Of a stretch of DNA of 64,000 nt, positions 9,438 through 17,217 are shown one piece after another. The notes under the pieces were generated by a model that worked only from the letters and a program-made list of their open reading frames with translations, searched no databases and was not told where the DNA came from. This DNA is from JABMQB01 sp964408795 (lineage in GTDB: Bacteria > Bacteroidota > Bacteroidia > Bacteroidales > Prolixibacteraceae). The stretch lies in contig CAYPAW010000085.1 in the NCBI GenBank assembly GCA_964408795.1, forward strand, positions 1 through 64,000, read 5' to 3'. A program made the position numbers and the translations under genes. The number at the start of each line of letters is the position of its first letter. Within the stretch, counting starts at the first letter, position 1.

Positions 9438-10565
9438 ATGAATATTCTTATTGCACCAAACAGCATGAAGGGAAGCCTTTCCGCTCTTCGTTTTGCGGAA
9501 ATTACAGAACAGGCTTTTCAGGAAACGGATCGCCACTTTTTTCAAACGAGGAAAGTCCCGGTTGCTGACGGGGGAGACGGAACTGCCGAGGTATTGATCC
9601 ATGCCCTGGGCTTAAAGAAGCATACCCTGAATGTCCGAGATCCGCTGGGTAGAATAGTACCTGCCTGCTTCGGATACAACCATAAGACGGCAGTGGTTGA
9701 AATGGCCAGTGCTTCGGGAATGAAACTTCTCAGCTCTTCGGAATTCAATCCTTTAGAGGCCTCCACATTCGGGACGGGTCAATTGATTGTGGAAGCTGTG
9801 CGTCTGGGAGCCACCTGCATATACCTGGGTGTCGGAGGCTCGGCTACTGTGGACGGCGGAACAGGAATCCTGGAAGCTCTGGGAGTTTCTTTTTTTGATG
9901 CTAACGGCCATCCTCTCTCCGGAACAGGAGAAAATCTGACCAAGATATACCGCCTGGAAATGAATAAACTGCGTATACCTTCCCAGCTAAAAATCCATAT
10001 GATCAGCGATGTATCCAATCCCCTGCTGGGAGAAGAGGGGGCAGCCCGACTCTACGCCCCACAAAAAGGAGCCACTCCGGAAATGACAGAGGAACTTGAA
10101 AAAGGACTACGCCATTATGCCCAAATCGTGGCTGAAACAAGTGGCATTCAAACAGCACACCTCCAGGGTGCCGGTGCAGCCGGAGGTATTGCTGTAAGTT
10201 TGGCAGGATTGTTGAATGCAGAAATCCTCCGGGGAGCCGATTTTATCCTCGAAAAACTCTCCTTCCAGAAACACCTCCATTGGGCAGATGTCGTCATCAC
10301 CGGGGAAGGAACATTCGACCGGCAAAGTCTGCAGGGCAAAGCTCCGGCTGTGGTAGCTGAACAAGCACGAAAACTCCAGAAACCCGTAGTGGCCATTGTT
10401 GGAGAAAACAGGTATCCCAAACAAGCTTTATTCGATCACATCTATTCCCTGACCGAAATGACCGGATCCTCTTCACAGGCTGTTAAAAAAGCCGCAGAAT
10501 GGGTCTACGCCCTGGCAAAAATACTGGCTCATACCTACCGGTCGACTTACCTGAAAACCTTCTAA
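9438..10565 (+). CDS. garK: Glycerate 2-kinase (GarK/GlxK family)
   Basis: 375 residues, matching the full length of the family (PF02595). Diagnostic blocks are MNILIAPNSMKGSLSA at the N-terminus, ADGGDGTAEVL, GGSATVDGGTGILEALG, GAGAAGGIAVSLAGLL and ITGEGTFDRQSLQGKAP. The enzyme phosphorylates D-glycerate at C2 using ATP and feeds lower glycolysis. It appears monocistronic, with a strong terminator 26 bp downstream of the stop. Its link to the surrounding peptidoglycan-salvage genes is not obvious. Oxidation of the lactyl side chain of MurNAc gives lactate rather than glycerate, so I treat it as an independent gene. Confidence 0.93.
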   Translation: MNILIAPNSMKGSLSALRFAEITEQAFQETDRHFFQTRKVPVADGGDGTAEVLIHALGLKKHTLNVRDPLGRIVPACFGYNHKTAVVEMASASGMKLLSSSEFNPLEASTFGTGQLIVEAVRLGATCIYLGVGGSATVDGGTGILEALGVSFFDANGHPLSGTGENLTKIYRLEMNKLRIPSQLKIHMISDVSNPLLGEEGAARLYAPQKGATPEMTEELEKGLRHYAQIVAETSGIQTAHLQGAGAAGGIAVSLAGLLNAEILRGADFILEKLSFQKHLHWADVVITGEGTFDRQSLQGKAPAVVAEQARKLQKPVVAIVGENRYPKQALFDHIYSLTEMTGSSSQAVKKAAEWVYALAKILAHTYRSTYLKTF

Positions 10566-10590
10566 AACTCCTCGTTTGCTGATAAAAATA

Positions 10591-10618
10591 AAAAAGGCTG
10601 CCCTCTGACAGCCTTTTT
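10591..10618. terminator. Rho-independent terminator (works in both directions)
   Basis: The stem AAAAAGGCTG / CAGCCTTTTT encloses an 8-nt loop and is flanked by A and T runs on both sides. It can end garK on the plus strand and also the candidate small RNA read from the minus strand. Confidence 0.85.
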
Positions 10619-10702
10619 GCCGGTATAAAACCGGAACTAACCTAAACCAACTAAACCTAATAAACCAAGAATATACCAGAACAGTATACTCTGATTTAAG
10701 AT
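10591..10702 (-). ncRNA. Candidate small RNA, about 112 nt
   Basis: Read on the minus strand, a -7 element TAATTTGC (10716-10709) is followed by a possible start near 10702 and three hairpins. The first is an 8-bp stem GAGTATAC / GTATATTC (one G-U pair) with a 7-nt loop. An unpaired G/U-rich stretch with repeated TTGGTTTA/GGTTTAG words follows. The second hairpin is CCGGT-TTTAT-ACCGG. The third is the rho-independent terminator ending in a T run at 10591. No protein frame explains this segment. The layout (promoter, hairpin, single-stranded seed-like repeats, terminator) is that of a trans-acting bacterial sRNA. It lies downstream of murQ on the same strand, about 110 bp after the stop, but has its own promoter. 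The target is unknown. Confidence 0.5.
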
Positions 10703-10708
10703 TGTAGT

Positions 10709-10716
10709 GCAAATTA
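10709..10716 (-). promoter_or_regulatory. -7 promoter element for the candidate sRNA
   Basis: TAATTTGC on the minus strand, preceded by GTT, is close to the Bacteroidota consensus TAnnTTTG. Further upstream (about 10740-10760) is a T-rich stretch that could act as the -33 region. Confidence 0.45.
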
Positions 10717-10827
10717 ACGATTTTTGTAGAAAAGATTCAGAAAAAACCGGTTTTTTTATTCACAAAGAAAAAGAATGGATCAAAGAGCGGATTTTCCGGA
10801 TCGGATAATCAACGGATCTTACGTGAA

Positions 10828-11655
10828 TTATTCTTCTCTTCCAGGGGGATTTTTTTTATATGCATCCAAAACAGACTTCACCGAACCATGCAATAAGAGG
10901 AGTCGTCGTGCTTTGCTTTGGGAATACCCCAATTCCTCCATAATCATCCGGGTTCCTCTTTCGATCAGTTTCTGATTGGTCAGTTGCATATGCACCATTT
11001 TATTTCCTTTGACCCGGCCCAGTTGGATCATCACGGTTGTTGTAATCATGTTCAGGACCAGTTTTTGGGCGGTTCCCGATTTCATCCGTGTGCTTCCGGT
11101 GACAAACTCAGGACCGACGATCACTTCAATAGGGATATCCACATTTTCAGCCAATTCAGATTTCGGATTATTGGTTATGCAGGCGGTCAGAATTCCATTT
11201 TTACGGGCATTTTTAACTGCTCCGATCACATAGGGTGTACGTCCTGAGGCGGTAATACCCACGACGGTATCCAGATCGTTTATTCCGAATTGCTGTAGTT
11301 CTGACCAGGAAAGGATTTCATTGTCTTCAGCCGACTCAATTGCCTTCCGTATGGCCTGGTCCCCCCCGGCAATCAAGCCGATGACCAGTCCGTAATCTAC
11401 CCCAAAGGTAGGAGGTATTTCCGAAGCATCGAGAATACCAAGTCGCCCGCTGGTCCCGGCCCCTACATAAAACAACCTTCCTCCTTTTTTCATGCGTTCC
11501 ACAATCGCTTCTATAAGCCTGGCAATCCGGGGAATCACTTTTTCCACGGCCGGTAAAACCTTTTTATCCTCGTTATGGATATTTTGCAGCAGCTGAAGGA
11601 CCGGCTGCTTCTCCAGGTGATCGTAATTGGATGACGACTCCGTTATGTTAGCCAT
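10828..11655 (-). CDS. murQ: N-acetylmuramic acid 6-phosphate etherase
   Basis: 275 residues of SIS-domain MurQ. Key blocks are GAGTSGRLGILDASEIPPTFG (begins at residue 65; E79 is the expected acid/base residue), ESAEDNE (about 107-113), ASGRTPYVIGA and GSTRMKSGTAQKLVLNM. The enzyme cleaves the D-lactyl ether of MurNAc-6-phosphate, giving GlcNAc-6-phosphate and lactate in the cytoplasm. The gene lies 9 bp after the MurK-like kinase that would make its substrate, so the two form one operon. It is slightly shorter than E. coli MurQ (298 aa) but retains all conserved blocks. This is the gene that most clearly shows that the island handles MurNAc. Confidence 0.96.
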   Translation of the reverse strand: MANITESSSNYDHLEKQPVLQLLQNIHNEDKKVLPAVEKVIPRIARLIEAIVERMKKGGRLFYVGAGTSGRLGILDASEIPPTFGVDYGLVIGLIAGGDQAIRKAIESAEDNEILSWSELQQFGINDLDTVVGITASGRTPYVIGAVKNARKNGILTACITNNPKSELAENVDIPIEVIVGPEFVTGSTRMKSGTAQKLVLNMITTTVMIQLGRVKGNKMVHMQLTNQKLIERGTRMIMEELGYSQSKARRLLLLHGSVKSVLDAYKKNPPGREE

Positions 11656-11664
11656 ACGTTATTC

Positions 11665-12504
11665 TTAAATTCCCCGGTGAAAACGAAGCAATCCTTCCAT
11701 AGGATCCCTGACAATCATACCACACGTCAAAGATCGGCTTTTCAGCACTTCTTGGAGGATGCCCCGAAAATAAAAGGCAACGGATCCGGTAAAACAAACC
11801 GGAAAAGAGTGCACCTTCTTATACTTCAGCAGGTTTCTTTCCACAAAAGCCGTAAATTCTGAGGATACCAGATCCCTGCAATATGCCGATCGGATATGCT
11901 CTCTGATGAACCGGGTAAATTCAGCCAGAAAAAGATTCGGACGTTCCGATCGGTACACTTTATCCAGAATCATACTCGCGGTCAATTCATACTCCCTTTT
12001 AAATGCCAGCCGCAGATTGTCAGGCATCTTTTTTTTCAGGTAATCCCCCAGGAGTCTGCGTCCCAGCACAGCGCCACTGCCCTCATCTCCAAGGATAAAA
12101 CCCAAAGGAGAAATATGATCTGCTATTTTACGTCCATTGTAGAAACACGAATTGGAACCGGTTCCCAGAATACAGGCAATGCCTTGTTTGGTACCAAGGG
12201 TAGCCCGGGCCGCAGCCAACAGATCGCTGTGGATCTCGATATGCGCGTGCGGGAAAAGATCCTGAAACAGTTTTCTGACTCCGGCTCCTTTTCCACTGTT
12301 GATCATGCCGGCCCCATAATAAAAGAGCGCTGTAACCTCTCCCGGTATTTCCGGAAGTATGCTGCGATCCAACTCTTCCGAGAGATCCTCCACAGACCGG
12401 AAATAAGGATTCATTCCTTCCAGGCGCATTCGTTTGATCTCTCTCCCTGCATCTGCAAGAACCCAGTTGGTTTTTGTCGACCCGCTGTCTGCAATCAGTA
12501 TCAT
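11665..12504 (-). CDS. murK: BadF/BadG-type N-acetylhexosamine kinase, probable MurNAc kinase (MurK)
   Basis: 279 residues of the ASKHA kinase fold: phosphate-1 motif DSGSTKTNW at the N-terminus (6-14), GTGSNSCFYNG, and the GFILGDEGSGAVLGRRLL block. Tannerella MurK belongs to this family and phosphorylates MurNAc and GlcNAc at C6. Here the gene sits 9 bp upstream of murQ, which makes MurNAc-6-kinase the likely role. A plain GlcNAc kinase (NagK) remains possible from sequence alone. A perfect -7 element (TAATTTTG, 12516-12509 on the minus strand) lies only 4 bases before the ATG, so the messenger may be leaderless. Confidence 0.88.
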   Translation of the reverse strand: MILIADSGSTKTNWVLADAGREIKRMRLEGMNPYFRSVEDLSEELDRSILPEIPGEVTALFYYGAGMINSGKGAGVRKLFQDLFPHAHIEIHSDLLAAARATLGTKQGIACILGTGSNSCFYNGRKIADHISPLGFILGDEGSGAVLGRRLLGDYLKKKMPDNLRLAFKREYELTASMILDKVYRSERPNLFLAEFTRFIREHIRSAYCRDLVSSEFTAFVERNLLKYKKVHSFPVCFTGSVAFYFRGILQEVLKSRSLTCGMIVRDPMEGLLRFHRGI

Positions 12505-12508
12505 ATTC

Positions 12509-12516
12509 CAAAATTA
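12509..12516 (-). promoter_or_regulatory. -7 element of the murK-murQ operon
   Basis: TAATTTTG on the minus strand matches TAnnTTTG exactly. Only GAAT separates it from the murK ATG at 12504, which predicts a transcript with almost no 5' leader. Confidence 0.55.
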
Positions 12517-12570
12517 ACGATTTTACACGGATAAATTCCGGAAATCATGGCATCAAAAAAAAGGCAATTG

Positions 12571-12578
12571 TATATTTG
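12571..12578 (+). promoter_or_regulatory. -7 element of the GHL10 gene
   Basis: TATATTTG, a perfect TAnnTTTG match. It lies inside the longest possible frame of the next gene and therefore argues that translation starts further downstream. Confidence 0.6.
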
Positions 12579-12630
12579 CTGTTGCAATGCCATGCATTGC
12601 AGGTTCAGCATACGAAGCAACCATGCATCC

Positions 12631-14139
12631 ATGCATCTTATGATACACTACCTATCCATAGTACTGATCATGCTGTTTCCACTGACCGGATTAGGCCAGG
12701 GGAAGGCTCCCAAACATGAATTTCGCGGCGTTTGGGTGGCTACGGTAGAGAACATTGACTGGCCGTCGGAGCCGGGATTGACTGTAACAAAGCAGCAGGC
12801 TGAAGTGATTGAAATCCTGGATATGCATCAGAAAAACGGCATGAATGCGATTATTCTGCAGGTACGACCGGCATCCGATGCTTTGTATCCTTCCGCGCTG
12901 GAACCCTGGTCAAAATACCTGACGGGTTACCCGGGAAAGGCTCCCGAACCATTTTACGATCCCCTGAAATTCTGGATCGAAGAGTGCCATAACCGAGGAA
13001 TGGAGCTGCATGCCTGGCTGAATCCTTACAGGGTGGCCCTGGACTATCGGCAACCTATAGCGGGCAACCATATTGCATTTCAACATCCGGAATGGATCCT
13101 CCGTTATGGAGAACGGCTCTATTTTGACCCGGGACTGCCGGAAACCCGGAACTTTGTAACCCGTGTGGTAGCCGATTTGGTAAAACGTTATGATCTGGAT
13201 GCCATTCATTTTGACGACTATTTTTATCCTTATCCGTTGGAGACAGCATTTCCCGACACGGCATCTTTCAGAAAATACAACCGTGCCTGGCCTGAGCAAT
13301 ACAAAGCCGACTGGCGACGCGAAAACGTAGATATCCTGATCCAACAGATCAGCAAAACCATCAAGCAGATCAAACCCTGGGTCAAATTCGGGATCAGCCC
13401 TTTTGGTGTGTGGCGGAATAAAAAAGACGATCCCCGGGGTTCGGAAACACAGGCCGAAATCACAAACTTTGACCACCTGTATGCCAATGTCATTAAATGG
13501 CAGGAAAAAGGATGGATCGATTATTTGCTCCCTCAGCTTTACTGGCAAACCAAGCATCCCTCTGTCGATTTTGAACACCTGGTTGACTGGTGGGAAAAAC
13601 ATTCCTATGACCGGGGAATGTACATAGGACATGGAATATATAAAATTGATTCTGCTTCAACGATTCCGGAATGGACCCTGTCCAAAGAGATGCCCCGGCA
13701 GATTCATGCTGTGCGTGCAAGCAAAAAAATTGACGGAAGCGCATTTTACAGCAGCATCCATTTCAACCGAAACCTGCTGGGATTCCAGGACAGCCTCCAA
13801 AAGAAACTTTATCAAAAACCCGCACTGGTGCCTCCCATGAAATGGATCGACAGTATCCCTCCCCCAGTACCCGGAAAACCCGGAAAATGGTTCAAACGCA
13901 TTCATTGGAAAGTACCTGAAAAACGAAATGAAACGGATAAGCCCGTACGTTTTGCGATTTACCTGAACAAAGAGGGAACCCCACCAAATACCGATACTAT
14001 TTTTGCTGTCTGCAGCAAAACAATCTACCAATTCAAACGGATGAACCGCAAACGAAAAAGATATGAGGTGCGGATTTCAGCACTCGACCGCCTTAACAAT
14101 GAAAGCAAAACCACAAAACCAATCATCCTTAAATTGTGA
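12631..14139 (+). CDS. GHL10 (DUF187) family glycan hydrolase, DigH-like
   Basis: About 502 residues with a signal peptide (MHLMIHYLSIVLIMLFPLTG). The frame is open from 12547, but a perfect -7 promoter element at 12571-12578 lies downstream of that ATG, so I start at 12631 (12640 is equally possible). Family blocks are FRGVWVATVENIDWPS, NAIILQVRPASDALYPS, GMELHAWLNPYR, YDLDAIHFDDYFYPYP and GISPFGVWRN in a TIM-barrel, followed by a fibronectin-like C-terminal domain. E. coli DigH (YddW) of this family cleaves peptide-free peptidoglycan glycans. Activity on denuded strands is inferred here and fits its place next to murK, murQ and the SpoIID gene. Confidence 0.85.
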   Translation: MHLMIHYLSIVLIMLFPLTGLGQGKAPKHEFRGVWVATVENIDWPSEPGLTVTKQQAEVIEILDMHQKNGMNAIILQVRPASDALYPSALEPWSKYLTGYPGKAPEPFYDPLKFWIEECHNRGMELHAWLNPYRVALDYRQPIAGNHIAFQHPEWILRYGERLYFDPGLPETRNFVTRVVADLVKRYDLDAIHFDDYFYPYPLETAFPDTASFRKYNRAWPEQYKADWRRENVDILIQQISKTIKQIKPWVKFGISPFGVWRNKKDDPRGSETQAEITNFDHLYANVIKWQEKGWIDYLLPQLYWQTKHPSVDFEHLVDWWEKHSYDRGMYIGHGIYKIDSASTIPEWTLSKEMPRQIHAVRASKKIDGSAFYSSIHFNRNLLGFQDSLQKKLYQKPALVPPMKWIDSIPPPVPGKPGKWFKRIHWKVPEKRNETDKPVRFAIYLNKEGTPPNTDTIFAVCSKTIYQFKRMNRKRKRYEVRISALDRLNNESKTTKPIILKL

Positions 14140-14224
14140 ATTATGAACCAAATAAAGGAGGTGCGGATCGCATGGCTTAACCCATTTATCCTTTTTTTTG
14201 CCGGACAATCGCAATATTTTTTAC

Positions 14225-14232
14225 TACATTTG
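14225..14232 (+). promoter_or_regulatory. -7 promoter element ahead of the tRNA-like pair
   Basis: TACATTTG matches TAnnTTTG. It lies 8 bp upstream of the decayed tRNA copy and probably also drives tRNA-Lys. A TTTG at 14197-14200 is a possible, somewhat distant, -33 element. Confidence 0.5.
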
Positions 14233-14240
14233 CACGACTC

Positions 14241-14305
14241 CGGCCTGTAGCTCAATTGGCAGAGCATCCCGATCCATCGGGAGGGGCCAGGGGGCAAATC
14301 AGGCA
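14241..14305 (+). pseudogene. Decayed tRNA-Lys copy
   Basis: The first 27 bases (acceptor strand CGGCCTG, TA, D-arm GCTC...GAGC) match the intact tRNA-Lys 116 bp downstream with one difference in the D-loop. The anticodon arm is then replaced by the palindrome TCCCGAT-CC-ATCGGGA, and the T-arm and 3' acceptor strand are scrambled (no CAGGG/CCCTG pairing, no CAGGCCG). It cannot fold as a tRNA. The palindrome resembles the perfect palindrome at 17015-17036. Confidence 0.7.
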
Positions 14306-14356
14306 AGTAAAAACGTTCTTTAAAACAGCACGTTCGCTGTATATCATTTGTCAAAC

Positions 14357-14429
<73 letters not shown>

Positions 14430-14463
14430 CTTATCCTGGAATGTAAATCATTTGGTTGTTCAA

Positions 14464-15930
14464 ATGCCTGAAAAAATATCGTGTTTCGTTGCATGCAGCA
14501 AAACGGAAAAAACACAAAAAACCATTCATTCGTTAATCCGGCTTTCTTTGGTTGATAAGGTAACTATTCTGGCCATTGAAAACCATGATTTCATCGATGC
14601 TGAAACCCTGGTTGTTCCCGATTTTTTGTCTACACATACGATTTCCCTGATTGCCGGAAAGAGCACGTCCGCCTTTACCCTGATGGATCTCAAAGGGAAC
14701 TCAACGGATTACAATCCGACTTCCCTTGAACGAATGGTCCAGGTAGCCCTTCAAACAGAGGCAGCGATGGTCTATGCTGGCTACCACGAAATAAAAAACG
14801 GGCAGCTGCATGCGCATCCGGTAATTGATTACCAGGAGGGTAGCTTACGCGACGATTTTGTCTTCGGGCCGGTACAGCTTTTCCGTACCGATGTACTGAG
14901 ATCCTTTGCTGAAGAATCCTTCCGGTGGGCCGGTTTGTATGCTCTCCGGCTGCATGCTTCCCGAAGAGGGAAACTGATCCATATTCCGGAACTCCTTTTC
15001 ACAAGCGAAGAAACCGACCCCCGCCGATCCGAAGACAAACAATTCGACTATGTCAGCCGCCAGGCCCGAGACAAACAGGCTGAGATGGAAAAAGCCTGTA
15101 CCTCCCACCTGAAAAAAACCGGAGCTTTCCTGAAGCCGGATTTTAAAAAGGTGGACCTTTCGGAATCGTCCTTTCCTTTGGAAGCTTCGGTTGTGATCCC
15201 GGTTCGCAACCGGATCACAACCATCGATGATGCCATTCGCTCAGTAGTAAGCCAGAAAACCGGTTTTCCCTTCAACCTGATTGTGGTGGATAATCATTCA
15301 ACCGACGGAACCACTGATCTGCTGAGAGCCTATGCACATAATGAGAAGCTCATCACGATTTTTCCGGCAAGAAAGGATCTGGGGATTGGAGGATGCTGGA
15401 ACGAAGCCATCAGCGATCCCCGTTGTGGAAAGTTCGCTGTACAACTCGACAGCGACGATCTGTATGCTGACGAGCATACCCTGGAGCGAATGGTTGATAC
15501 ATTTTATCAAGAAAAGTGTGCCATGGTGATCGGTTCCTACCGGATGGTTGATCTGGATCTGAAGGAGTTACCTCCCGGCATTATCCGGCATGAGGAATGG
15601 ACCCCGGACAATGGTCCCAACAATGCATTGCGCATTAACGGACTGGGAGCACCCCGTGCCTTCTATACTCCGATACTGAGAAAAATAAAATTCCCCAATA
15701 TAAGCTATGGAGAAGACTATGCAGTTGGCCTGACGATTTCGCGTACCTGGAAAATTGGCCGGATTTACGATCCCCTCTACCTGTGTCGCCGATGGGAAGA
15801 CAATACCGATGCGGCGCTTACGATTGAGAAACAGAACGAAAACAACCGGTACAAAGACTGGATCCGCAGTGTAGAGTTGACAGCCCGGATCAGAATGAAC
15901 AGCCGGAAGTCACAACAGGCACCCGAATGA
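14464..15930 (+). CDS. Family 2 glycosyltransferase
   Basis: About 488 residues. The frame opens at 14452 and I prefer the ATG at 14464 (MPEKISCFVACSK). The C-terminal half (from about residue 245) is a clear GT-A domain: ASVVIPVRNRITTIDDAIRS, NLIVVDNHSTDGTTDLL and QLDSDDLYADEHTLERM (the DxD metal/nucleotide site). The N-terminal half looks like a second, eroded GT-A domain with LVVPDFL and RTDVL segments. No membrane anchor is visible. The DUF4922 gene follows after a 1-bp gap, and SpoIID and GH9 genes come next in the same direction. Acceptor and donor sugars are unknown. Confidence 0.82.
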   Translation: MPEKISCFVACSKTEKTQKTIHSLIRLSLVDKVTILAIENHDFIDAETLVVPDFLSTHTISLIAGKSTSAFTLMDLKGNSTDYNPTSLERMVQVALQTEAAMVYAGYHEIKNGQLHAHPVIDYQEGSLRDDFVFGPVQLFRTDVLRSFAEESFRWAGLYALRLHASRRGKLIHIPELLFTSEETDPRRSEDKQFDYVSRQARDKQAEMEKACTSHLKKTGAFLKPDFKKVDLSESSFPLEASVVIPVRNRITTIDDAIRSVVSQKTGFPFNLIVVDNHSTDGTTDLLRAYAHNEKLITIFPARKDLGIGGCWNEAISDPRCGKFAVQLDSDDLYADEHTLERMVDTFYQEKCAMVIGSYRMVDLDLKELPPGIIRHEEWTPDNGPNNALRINGLGAPRAFYTPILRKIKFPNISYGEDYAVGLTISRTWKIGRIYDPLYLCRRWEDNTDAALTIEKQNENNRYKDWIRSVELTARIRMNSRKSQQAPE

Positions 15931-15931
15931 T

Positions 15932-16924
15932 ATGCTTCAAGAAAAAACAATATCTAGCCATGAATTGAAACGATATGGTTCTGTGGAGAATCCTTCAGAG
16001 TCAGCCAAAACCCTGGTGAAACAGCAAACAGATACCTGGCCCCTGGCACAAAAAAATTACCGGAATCTGGAAACTGTGGAATCCGGAAGTTTTGATTTCG
16101 GGACTTTTTCAGTTCTGGTACAGCATAATCCTGGTCGTATTCGTTCTTCGGCCGCCAGAACCGATGCCCGGACCCTTGCCGAACGGCCCTGCTTTCTGTG
16201 CCTCGAAAACCTGCCACCGGAACAGAAGGGTTTGTTCTTTCTGGAGAAATACCTGATCCTCACCAATCCCTTTCCTGTATTTCCGGTTCACCTGACCCTT
16301 TCGGATATCCACCACACTCCTCAACGCATTCAACCCAGGATTTCTGATCTCCTGGAGGCCGCTAAAAAGCTCCGTGAATTCACGATCTTTTACAATGGCC
16401 CCGGATGCGGAGCTTCCGCCCCCAATCATTTCCACTTCCAGGCGGTTGAAAAAGGATCCCTCCCGGTTGAAAAGGAATGGACCCGGAATTCCGAAAAAAT
16501 ACCCTGGTCAGAAAAAACAATCCTGGGTATCAGCAAAAACTATTTACGACGGTTCATGGTCATCGAATCAACAGATCCAGAGGAAGTAAAAAAAGGATTT
16601 AAACGGATCTATTCAGAACTGGAAAAACACAACCAAAAACCTGAACCTATGCTGAATATGCTGTGTTCATACAGCAATCATTCCCTGCAGCTTATTATCT
16701 TTCCGCGTGAAAAACAACGTCCGTCTCATTTTTTTAGAAAAGGAAAGGAACGAATAATCATCGGCCCGGCATCGGTTGAAATGGGAGGAGTGATCATTCT
16801 CCCACGAAAAGAAGATTTCGATAAAATCACTGAAAAAGAAATTACCGAAATATATGAAGAAGTAACCTTAGAAGAAAAAAGGTATTCGGATTTAATAAAA
16901 ACCATAGTGAGCAAAAGCCTTTAG
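15932..16924 (+). CDS. DUF4922 protein, HIT/GalT-like nucleotidyltransferase or phosphorylase fold
   Basis: 330 residues. The motif H166-F-H168-F-Q170 in a GCGASAPNHFHFQ context is the HxHxQ signature of the GalT / Ap4A phosphorylase / GDP-hexose phosphorylase branch of the HIT superfamily, with H166 or H168 as the expected nucleophile. A CFLC pair (87-90) may bind a metal. The IYSELEKHN region is helical. By family analogy it would transfer or phosphorolyse a nucleotidyl group on a sugar phosphate. It starts 1 bp after the glycosyltransferase stop, so the two are co-translated. The substrate is unknown. A role in making or recovering an NDP-sugar for the glycosyltransferase is an inference. 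Confidence 0.8.
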   Translation: MLQEKTISSHELKRYGSVENPSESAKTLVKQQTDTWPLAQKNYRNLETVESGSFDFGTFSVLVQHNPGRIRSSAARTDARTLAERPCFLCLENLPPEQKGLFFLEKYLILTNPFPVFPVHLTLSDIHHTPQRIQPRISDLLEAAKKLREFTIFYNGPGCGASAPNHFHFQAVEKGSLPVEKEWTRNSEKIPWSEKTILGISKNYLRRFMVIESTDPEEVKKGFKRIYSELEKHNQKPEPMLNMLCSYSNHSLQLIIFPREKQRPSHFFRKGKERIIIGPASVEMGGVIILPRKEDFDKITEKEITEIYEEVTLEEKRYSDLIKTIVSKSL

Positions 16925-17217
16925 ATTTTTTCTTTTTCCCTACATGAACAACAGGAATCCATAAAAAGGAATATGAAACGAGCATGGTTAATCTTTATAC
17001 ACAAGGTGATGATTCATCCCGATAGCTATCGGGATGCGAGTTACATAGGATACCTTTGAAAATAAACAATTGTAATCCTATGAAACGAACATGAACTTTT
17101 TTAATCAAAAGTTCGCCAAAGGCAACGATTAAAAGAAGTTCATGTGAGAACGAAGCGGTTCCCTACGTTCTCAAATCTAGGATGAAGTTATGGGACGAAT
17201 GATAAAATTTTAAACGC
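16925..17217. repeat. Cluster of inverted repeats between DUF4922 and SpoIID genes
   Basis: This gene-free stretch of about 290 bp holds several palindromes. A perfect 22-bp palindrome with core CCCGATAGCTATCGGG spans 17015-17036. ATAGGAT (17045-17051) pairs with ATCCTAT (17075-17081). A long inverted repeat at 17089-17145 has arms of 18-19 bp beginning ACATGAACTT and ending AAGTTCATGT with one mismatch. GAGAACG (17146-17152) pairs with CGTTCTC (17166-17172). The word TATGAAACGARCATG occurs twice (about 16972 and 17079). It looks like a mosaic of REP-like intergenic repeats. Confidence 0.6.

Noticed and set aside
11896..12534. 212-codon plus-strand frame opposite murK
   Set aside because: It is antisense to a gene with all kinase motifs and shows no domain.
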